The position numbers and the translations under genes are program-made. Shown here piece after piece: positions 56,207-64,000 of a stretch of DNA of 64,000 nucleotides. Each line of letters begins with the position of its first letter. Position 1 is the stretch's first letter. The DNA comes from Cavia porcellus (Eukaryota; Chordata; Mammalia; Rodentia; Caviidae), in contig NW_026947484.1 of assembly GCF_034190915.1 (NCBI RefSeq), forward strand, positions 210,750,657 to 210,814,656, written 5' to 3'. The notes beneath the pieces were generated by a model. It saw nothing but the letters and a program-made list of their open reading frames with translations, searched no databases and was not told the DNA's origin.

Positions 56207-56275
56207 CTTTAAAGCAGCAGAATTTGCTTGTTCATCCACAACACCTTTTTTTAGGACCTGATTCTGAGCCCGAAG
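56207..56275 (-). CDS. PPP1R21: PPP1R21 exon 2, start of KLRAQ motif
   Basis: 23 codons, residues 20-42, LRAQNQVLKKGVVDEQANSA through ALK. The K of KLRAQ comes from exon 1. Acceptor TTTTTAG, donor AAG|GTACAC, phase 0. First coding exon present in the window. Confidence 0.98.
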
Positions 56276-56395
56276 CTAAAAACAGAAAGCAATAATTAGT
56301 TTTAATAGAAAACAATCACAGCAAGGAAATTACTGGCCATTATTTTATAGGAATCATTACACTAAATAGACAAGTTTTCACACACATGCATATAT

Positions 56396-56446
56396 ATATG
56401 CATACACACACACACACATACACACACACACACACAGATATATATG
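56396..56446 (+). repeat. (CA)n / (TA)n microsatellite
   Basis: catacacacacacacacata, cacacacacacacacacag, then atatatatg. Confidence 0.95.
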
Positions 56447-57224
56447 ACAGCAAAAATATTTGCCCCAGAGCAGTAGATAATTATTTTTGAGACAGGGTCT
56501 CACCATGCAGCTCAGGCTGGCATACTACCTGCCAATTTATAAGTAACAGGGAACAGGCTATGTTCCCCAAAGACGTAAAATTAATCACTGGCAAAATAGG
56601 ATGAAAATATTTCCCTACATTTTTTAGAAAAAAGATTTTTATTTTTATTTGTACATTTTCATGGAGGTTCCCTGATTGTGGTACACTCCATCTCAACTTA
56701 AACCTCACCTCCACAGAAATCAAGGCAAAGAGAGAACCATGATTAATTACATAGCTATCACTGCTCCCTAGAGAATCACTCCCAGAGGAATGAGCACTTC
56801 ATGGGAAAAAGAACTCCACATGGTGTCCCCTGACCTTTAACACATCATTTTTTACATAAACCAAGTCATACTCCTAAATAAAAGCCAATACAACAAATAA
56901 TAGGGCACTGAATGTGCCATTTTCCTTGAAATTCTAGCATCCTGTTCATCTGTAAAACAGTTACACTGAACACATTAGGGACTAAGAATTGTACAAAAAC
57001 TCAAAATGCAGAGTATCAACACACCCAGCAGGATACTAGGCCTAATATTAGACAAGCAAATGTCATCACACACAGGGCCCTCGAAATAGTGGACTTGTTA
57101 GCAGGATCAGCAGAGGCACAATACAAAGAAGCAACTAAGAAGCAGGATCCAATTAAAAACTGTAATAATATCCATTTCCGCTTGAACACTCATACAGAGT
57201 GTTCAAGACTATGCATAGTCCCGA

Positions 57225-57375
57225 GTGTTTTCCTGTATTACCTCACCTAGTCTCACGATTCTATGTCGATTCTATGTCGCAGGAATTTCAATTACCTCCA
57301 TTTTAGAGGTGAGAAAACAGAGGCACAGAGCCGGGAGGCAGCAATGCTGAGACTCAGAGCCCAGCAACTTTGACT
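57225..57375 (-). repeat. MIR, antisense, with 13-bp duplication
   Basis: ttttagaggtgagaaaacag and aggcacagagccgggaggca fit an inverted MIR core. A gattctatgtc duplication lies at about 57258-57281. Confidence 0.6.
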
Positions 57376-58454
57376 CTATTGTCATAAAGCCAACTAGACA
57401 CCAGTAGCTACTTTACAAAGCTATGTGAATAGGAAAAGACAGTGGGGTGGGAGGTGGGGGAAGCCTTGCCAAAAGGAAAAGGAGAGACAGAGTGTGTGTG
57501 TAAGCTTTCCAGTTAATTAAAACGACATAATTTTAAAGTATACAAGTTAAGACATCATATAGCTTGATGAAATTTTGCTTACATATGCATCTGCGTACCC
57601 ACCACTAGCAGAGTCTGAGCAGGTAAAATCCACTTCTGTAGGAGAGCAAAGTATTCTCCGCACATATCAAGTGTGAATGCTTAAGTCCAACAGAGTGGAA
57701 GCAAAAGGTCCACAGACTAACGCCCTGCTCAGCACAGAAACCATGGATGACTAGGTTCCTCTCCAAGACTCAGAGAATGGGACAATTCTACTAATGAGAT
57801 TTCTAAAATATCTGTTTCTAAATCTGCATAGCTCAGAGCCATCTCCCCACACCAGAGAAGAGAAGTTACTCTTATGTACCCAAAGAGATGGAGTATTAGA
57901 AAGCTGAACCTTAAACTGAAGAGTTAAAACTCAACAGAAAATTGAAGACACTAAGACAAGATTTTCAAAGATGAGCATTTTACTTTTAGAAAATTAAAGA
58001 TCACAGTTCACTGGTACAAGGGAAAACAGATCCAAGGCTCTGCTCTGGCATTTACTAGACGGGGACATTCACTTCACCTTGCAAGCCTCAGTCACACGGT
58101 TTGCACCCCGTGGTCTATAACGTTTCTGAGCATATCTATCTACCCTGTCTTCCTCCACTTGAGGCCGTTGGGAGGAACAGATAAGAAACCTGTCAAAGCA
58201 CTTTTTCAACTCTACCGGATTCCACAGTAGGAAACAACTTTGTGAATGGACTCAAAGGGACCACAGATATATTTATTATAATTTCCCTGGTGTACAGCAT
58301 TGCATTAAATGATACAGGAGAAAGAATGAACTGAAAGATGTGGTATCTGTTTCTAAAGAACTTAAAGGGGAAGCAAAAATATTAAAGGATAATAGCAAAA
58401 CTAGTACTTCCTCCTCTTAAAGGAAAAAAAAAGTAGAGGCATTAAATCCCTAGA

Positions 58455-58655
58455 AAAGTGATTGGCAAACTAAGGTCTGAGGGCCAAACTGGCCTGCGAC
58501 CAGTTTTAAACCTTTGCTGGAACACACCCATACTCAATCACCTACACATTGCATACAGCGGAAAACATGAGTGGTTACAACAGAAACTACACAGCCCTGA
58601 GGCCAAAACAGTTACTAATGGACTGCACAGAAAAAGCGTGGCAAAATCTAAGGAT
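58455..58655 (+). repeat. hAT-type DNA transposon remnant
   Basis: gattggcaaactaaggtctg, agggccaaactggcctgcga and gaggccaaaacagttactaa resemble mammalian hAT non-autonomous elements that begin with a 'gcaaact' end and contain a 'gggcca' core. No open transposase. Family not certain. Confidence 0.5.
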
Positions 58656-60920
58656 TCAAAAAGGAGAAGTATCAGCTTAGTATTGATCTCCATCGTGTAG
58701 TGTTCTACCTTTTAAGCACTATCAACAAACTTACGCATTCCCTAGATAGCAGACTTGTGCTTTCAAGTCTAGGAAGCCAAAAGACAGCAATATCTCTTCA
58801 GCGTCTAGGTGCCACTGCATACCCTAGTCCTAATTTCGATCTGTTCTGGTTTGTGTGTCCTCTGTGTGTGGTATTTAGAACTCATGACTGCTCTAAGGAC
58901 TAAGAACAACACTTAAAAGTCTACCAAGCTGGGCATTTCCCATAACATCAGAACCACAACAATTAAAAAAATAAAATGACTTCACCTTTAATCTCTAAAC
59001 AATACGAAAGACTACTAAAAGCAAAACAAAGAGCAAAAGGAAGCTTTCAATAAATGACACGTAGTCGCTAACAAAACACAATTCTGACCTGCCCTTGGAG
59101 ACACCATTTCTAAACTGAAGGTTTCAGGGACACCGCTTCACGGAAGGCGCTGCTCCCCACACAGACTCCACAGGCGTCTGAAATGCGTGTCATTCGTGGG
59201 CGGGAGAGGAAGCAGGGAGAAGTCTGGCCGCTCTCCGCCACCTTCTCTGCCGGCTCCCAGCAGTCAGTCTCCCCACCACCTCCTGGCTGCACCACTCAGA
59301 GCCCACCTCATCCTCTCCAGCACTGACCACAGTGTTAGACCACCTGGTGGCCACCAGAGACTCCGACACACATTGTCACTGACACAGCAGAGAAACTGAG
59401 ACTCCAACTGCCCTCAAGTCTCCAATGACGAAAAACTCCCCTGCAGACCTGCCACAGCTCATCTCCAGCAGCCACACCTCAAGGTACCCTGTCCTAGTGA
59501 AGGGAGGCGGGCAGCACCTCCGACCCTTTAATCCTTCAAAGCCTCTTGGCTGCTGTGGTGCCATCCTGGGATTAGCTTTCTCTTCTTTAAAGCACAGCCC
59601 ATCTTCACTGGGCCAACCAAGTCCCATCATCCCTACAGGAGCCCGGCCCGTCCTGCCACCCACCGCTTCCATCCTCTTCTCCTAAACACCCTGCGGCCCA
59701 CGTGAGCTTGCTTCTCAGCTCCTCCCGCCTCACTACACTGTTTGGTTTTAAACTAACTAATGGATGGTCTCTGTTCACCTTGCATCTGCCAATTTAAACT
59801 GTTCTTCGCAGTGGAGACTACAGTCCTGTATTTCCTGCTTACAAGGAAAGAACAATGCTGTGGACAGAGAAAGTGCTTGATAAGTTTTTATCTAATTAAT
59901 ACAATTATGTTTTGTAGATAAAAGGTATTTAAAGTTGCGGGACAGTCAAGATTTTTTTTCCATCAAAAAGTTATTTAAATGCAATGCTGTCAGATTGTCA
60001 TCATTTTAACAACTCCAAGAACATTCTCCAACAACCAGAGCCTCAGGGTCCTATGGACAGCACAAATCCTCCCAAGGCCTGGGCCTAACTCTGTTACCTG
60101 GTGCCAGGCCTGGCTGAGTTCCTGGGTCTGGAAACACCCAGCCTGAGTCAGGCACCTGCTCCTCAGGAACACAGACAGTGACAGTAAGCCAACCGTGACC
60201 TCTTAAACTACGCTGACAGTCTCAGACAGGTAACCGATGCACATGAGGGATTTATGAGCTTCAATCACAGACTCGAAACACTGTGGGGAAAAAGAGACGG
60301 ACCACCTATGTGAGTTTTCTCACCTAAACTGCAACCACCTTCTGTGTTAGGATCGCTCTTGCTTTGTTTGGTTCAAGAAATGGTTTCAATATTAAGCCCG
60401 GGCTGGCCTCAAACCATCATCCTTCACATGGCTGCGACCATGCAATGGGCATTTTGACATTTATACATATTTCACAACCCTACAAAATGAACCGTTAAAA
60501 CACACAGCTTTTCTTAATTACGAAGTAATACATGTGGCGGCCAGGCCAAGGCCTCACTGAGACCCTGAGACCAAGCTTCTCAAAGTTGGTGTCAGCAGCA
60601 GACCCCAGGCCTGGATGACCCTGAAACCTCTTTCCAGTTCCAACATGTCAAATATATGACAGTGCTGGAAATGCCACCTGAGCTTCCTCTCTGCCTACGT
60701 ACCTGTTCCTATCCTAGACAGGGATAAGGACATGCAGGACACGTGCCATGTACCAGTGGCTAGGAATATTTTGCCTCCGAGACAGGAAAAATCTCTCAGA
60801 CTGGCCCTAAAATGGAATCCCTTCTCCTACTCCGACTCTCATCCAGGGAGACACACAAGGGCAGACCCCAGCCCCAGCTGGCAGGGTCTGCACAGATTAG
60901 GCCATCTGCATCTTTCAAAG

Positions 60921-61075
60921 GCCTTGCTGTTCAAAATGTGGCCTTCAGACAGCTGCAGCAGTGCCACGTGGGGGCACAATCTCAGGCCCTACCCCAGACC
61001 TACTGAACCAGAACCTGTACCTTAAAGAGATCTTCACATTTACAACTGTGCTAACACTGACCTAGCTCTTAAGCA
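60921..61075 (+). repeat. MER5A-like hAT element
   Basis: tcaaaatgtggccttcagac, caggccctaccccagaccta, ctgaaccagaacctgtacct match the order of a MER5A element. Confidence 0.65.
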
Positions 61076-61714
61076 AGGACTGCCCCAAAGGATAGTAAAT
61101 AGCCACATGTCATGTACCCATTTAATTTTAACTTACCTAAAATTAAATCAAATCTAAAATTCAGGCCTCAGCTACACAAGTCTCATTCTGAGTATTCAAT
61201 TACCACAGATGGCTAATGGTTAGCCTGCTGGACAGCACAAAGAACATTTTCATTGTTATGGAAAGTTCCACTGGATAGCACTGACACAAAGCCGGTTTCC
61301 AGTCCAACTTTAGGAGTGAACTTTACATAGGAAGATCAGGAAAAAAATCCTGATACTCAATTTTCATCCAATCTAGTTCCTGAATTTGTTACTTGTACAG
61401 CAGGGGGTGATTAATTAGGTTCCACCAAGCCTCACTATCTGGACAGCAAACACAGATCAAAACTGACCTTTTCCCAGTATAAGTAGCTCTGTACTAAGAG
61501 TATAAGTATTAAAAAGTTCCCAAAGGTAATCTTTTTCAGAACCAAAAGAAGTATCAACTGCAAAGAAAACTACTGGGAAAATAATGAGTGTTTTGTTTTC
61601 CACTGGGTTTTAAAAACTACCTCAAAAAGAGCTTAAAACAAGCTTTTATCTTCACCTGAGCAAAAGCTCCTTTGCAGAATTCTTTGAACAATGATCCTCA
61701 ATGTTCAGCATGAG

Positions 61715-62045
61715 CTATGCTTTGGATGTTAAGTGTCCTACAAAGATCCATGTGCAAAGGCTTTGTCCCTAGGGTGGTCATACTGTGTTCCTAGGGAGGT
61801 CCCTAGGTTGGTCATGCAAGCTACGGACTGCTCCAAGAGGGAGAATGGAGTAGGAGGCCCTTAGGTCACTGGAGTGTGCACTTGAAGGGATCTGTGAGAT
61901 CCGGATGTCTCTGCTCCTGGCTGGAGATGCAAGCGAGCACTTGTACCCTCGGTGCTCCCACCACTGTGGCTCACCTGCACCACGGGCAGGCAAGTGGCAT
62001 CCTCTGTATGCACGCACCACACTGTCTGGATTTGGATTTCCAAAA
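61715..62045 (+). repeat. LTR, MaLR-like
   Basis: tttggatgttaagtgtccta, aggctttgtccctagggtgg, taggtcactggagtgtgcac, tgaagggatctgtgagatcc. Sense copy of the class whose antisense 3' half is at 20110-20515. 3' polyadenylation region missing. Confidence 0.6.
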
Positions 62046-62109
62046 TTTTCCTAAGTTAGCCACCTCAGAATTCTGTCACAGAAACACAAGGCTTACTAAC
62101 ACAGACTGC

Positions 62110-62265
62110 ATCCAAATCACAGAAGCTGGTACAAGCCCACCACTGGTTCATGTAAGTAGATCCAGCATGGCAATAAGAGTCTGTATTTCTAATCTTCTCC
62201 CTGATGATGGTCACGCTGACAGTCCAAGGCCCACATTGAGAAGCACAGGATCAGAGGAAGGCAAA
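62110..62265 (+). repeat. MER5A-like hAT element
   Basis: tctgtatttctaatcttctc, gatggtcacgctgacagtcc, ggcccacattgagaagcac fit the 3' half of MER5A. Confidence 0.6.
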
Positions 62266-62696
62266 CATTGGGGAGATCTTGAAAACTGCTTACACGTCTA
62301 CCACAGTACCAGACAAAAGAGCTCCTGGAAAGAAGGGGGGCCAAAGTCAAACAAGCCAGAATGGAGCATGTTTTATCCCTCCTCTTCACAATGAGATAAA
62401 CCAGGGCATCGGAAGCAGAGTAGATGGAAGAAACAGCGAGCAAGGAATTCTTAAATCTACAAGGGATTGCCTGGAGCACTGATTAATATTCAGAGAGTTT
62501 ACATCTTCACTTATTAACTCCCAAAACCTCTGAAAACCAGCCTTCACGCACCCCCTCCTACCTCCCTCAAACTCTACTAAACCTGACCTCTTACTCAAAC
62601 CATGAGAGTCTACACGGTCCCTTTTACTGCCCTCTAACACTGTCTTAGCTGTCTAACTGCCTTGTGGCCTCATCTGCTTTGGCCTCCATGATTCAA

Positions 62697-62852
62697 CTTT
62701 TGTCTTTTTGACACAGGGTCTCATTATACAGTTCAGGCTGGCCATGCGCTCACTTTGTAGCACAGGGTGGTCTCAAACTCACAAGTATCCTCCAGCCTCA
62801 GCCTCCCACAAGCTGGTGGGATTACAGGCCTGTGTCACCACGCCTGGTTCAT
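62697..62852 (-). repeat. B1-like SINE, antisense, long form
   Basis: tgacacagggtctcattata, cagttcaggctggccatgcg, ggtggtctcaaactcacaag, gggattacaggcctgtgtca. Confidence 0.88.
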
Positions 62853-63324
62853 GACTCAACCCTTATCTAGCTACTCTCCCAGTCTCTCTATAGGAGCTCC
62901 TCAAACCATGATGGCTTTCTTATTTTGGTTTTTTTTTTTTTTTTTTTTTTGCTGCTGTTGATACTGTTGTTTTATCTTCTCAAGAGAAAGGATTACAACC
63001 ACAGTTCTGAAGCAGGGAAGCGCCCTTCCCAGAGTATAAACTGAGCTTTGCCTAAAGATAGAATATTCTGTAAATGTCCTTGTTTTAGGAAGCACACTTG
63101 CTGTTCTCCTGACATGGAGACTTCCTCTTAGATTAACAGGATTTTTCCCCATTAATATCCTAAATATGACTACATTTTTCTATCAGCCCACAGTTTCTGC
63201 CCCAGAAGGTAATAAAAAAAGGGAGACCAGCCCCCCTCCCATAGGCATAGGATCGGAGAGCACACAGACCACATCCAGAAAATGCCCAGCGTTAGGACTG
63301 ACAGGGGATAAAAAGCACTGGAAG

Positions 63325-63405
63325 GGCTAAAGATAAGGCTCAGAGACAGAGCATAAGATAGCAAGCATGAGGCCCTGGGTTTGATCCCCAGCACCGAAAG
63401 ATAAA
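63325..63405 (+). repeat. ID-like SINE
   Basis: agggctaaagataaggctca, agcaagcatgaggccctggg, tttgatccccagcaccgaaa, then (gaat)n. Confidence 0.85.
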
Positions 63406-63891
63406 TGAATGAATGAAATCCTCTGCCCAGTCGGTCTCTTATGTTCTAAAATGTCCATCACACTCAGTTAAAAGAGTAAAAACTAGTCCGAGCCAGTAGA
63501 GGAGATGGGCAGGCAGATTTCCTGCGGTCTCCTTAGCATTTCCTCTTAGCATATCTATCCACAGGTGTTCCTCACACTTCTGCCCCATTAGCTCTCACGG
63601 TTCATCCTCAGAGAAAGTACTAGCCTTTGTCCTCACTTTTAGCCAATCCATGTCCACTGGGGATTTACAGTGTTACCCAAAACATCCCCTCAAAGCAGAG
63701 TGTGATCATTTTAACATGCTCTCCAACCCTAAATTCTGACTGCATTTAACCTTTAAAAAACCCCTTAGCTTCACAGGGGCTATCTTTCCTGCCAGCCCTC
63801 ATTCCATCAGTGGCAGTCATGTCCTATCTCAGAGCTCCAGGGTCAATTCTGAATGAGACCCAAGGAGGAGCACCTTATATATCCTTATATA

Positions 63892-63990
63892 GTCTTTTTT
63901 TTTTTTTTTTTTTTTTTGGTGCTGGGCATCAAACTCACAACCGTGTGCTTGCAAGCAGGTGCTTATGCTGCTGAGCTAAATCCCTGGCCA
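63892..63990 (-). repeat. ID-like SINE, antisense, young
   Basis: Long T-run, then ggtgctgggcatcaaactca, gtgcttgcaagcaggtgctt, gctgctgagctaaatccctg. Flanked by accttatat (63870-63878) and accttatat (63990-63998), a possible target duplication. Confidence 0.92.
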
Positions 63991-64000
63991 CCTTATATAC

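Larger units (their letters stand above)
10940..56275 (-). other. PPP1R21: PPP1R21 gene, exons 2-22 and 3' UTR
   Basis: PPP1R21 (KLRAQ1, Fy-2) is a subunit of the five-part FERRY complex (TBCK, PPP1R21, C12orf4, CRYZL1, GATD1). FERRY binds active Rab5 and mRNA on early endosomes. The protein also carries a name as a PP1 regulatory subunit. I identified 21 coding exons on the minus strand. Their lengths sum to 2286 bases including the stop, i.e. 761 aa, and with the missing 19-residue exon 1 this gives 780 aa, the human length. The N-terminal LRAQ of the KLRAQ motif opens exon 2, and the C-terminal TTKRSYEDQ motif is in exon 21. The protein is mostly predicted coiled coil (heptad-like runs in exons 2-7 and 16-21). 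Every intron is GT-AG and every exon-exon phase fits. The frame is intact, so the gene looks functional. Exon 1 and its CpG promoter must lie beyond 64000. Confidence 0.97.
56276..64000 (-). other. PPP1R21 intron 1, 5' part missing
   Basis: At least 7.7 kb of intron 1. I searched the minus strand for the conserved first-exon peptide (MASAELQGKYQKL...) and for a CpG island and found neither, so exon 1 lies beyond 64000. Contents: CA repeat, MIR and hAT-type remnants, an LTR, two MER5A-like elements, and B1-like and ID-like SINEs. 58900-60530 shows nothing recognised. Confidence 0.8.

Noticed and set aside
56276..64000. Search for PPP1R21 exon 1 (MASAELQGKY...) and its promoter
   Set aside because: No matching codons or CpG island seen; exon 1 must be outside the window.
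1..64000. CRISPR arrays, operons, phage or bacterial defence systems
   Set aside because: The sequence is mammalian nuclear DNA; its repeats are SINE, LINE, LTR and microsatellite, with no regularly spaced direct repeats.

Overview
This window is mammalian nuclear DNA, almost certainly from a rodent. It carries a spliced vertebrate gene with GT-AG introns, and it is dense in B1-like (7SL-derived) SINEs, ID-like tRNA-derived SINEs, L1 fragments, MaLR-type LTRs and MIR/MER5A relics. The commonest young SINE ends in a 'ggtaccgataaaaa' tail. I associate that form with beaver-like (castorimorph) rodents, but this is from memory and only an inference.

The only protein-coding gene I can support is PPP1R21 on the minus strand. 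It encodes protein phosphatase 1 regulatory subunit 21, also called Fy-2 of the endosomal FERRY complex. I placed 21 coding exons between 56275 and 11574. All junctions are GT-AG, all phases are compatible, and together they give 761 residues plus a stop. Adding the 19-residue first exon of the human protein gives 780 aa, the human length. Exon 1 and the promoter lie beyond 64000. The 3' UTR runs from 11573 to about 10940 and has a candidate AATAAA signal.

Layout by region. 1-720: CpG island. By mammalian synteny (PPP1R21 followed by STON1 on the same strand) this could be the STON1 promoter, but no coding exon is visible. 720-10930: intergenic, with a decayed RTCB processed pseudogene (about 2808-4294, minus strand), SINEs, an LTR fragment and a MIR. 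10940-56275: PPP1R21 exons 2-22, with introns full of nested repeats. 56276-64000: 5' part of intron 1.

The observations most worth following are these. (1) Exon 3 of PPP1R21 ends in four tandem 12-bp copies of its own splice donor. All four are in frame and would add 0, 4, 8 or 12 residues as VGNK units. (2) A dispersed retroposon family has a G-run, an internal tandem repeat and a T-rich 3' region. At least three copies have convincing target-site duplications. It may be a lineage-specific L1 3' UTR or an undescribed non-autonomous element. (3) A 30-bp 5' fragment of U2 snRNA is flanked by a 17-bp target-site duplication. (4) An 82-bp hAT-like MITE has terminal inverted repeats. (5) Young ID-like SINEs lying antisense in introns carry a ready-made acceptor and donor around a 34-nt potential exon. 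I found no CRISPR array, operon, virus-derived coding gene or toxin gene.
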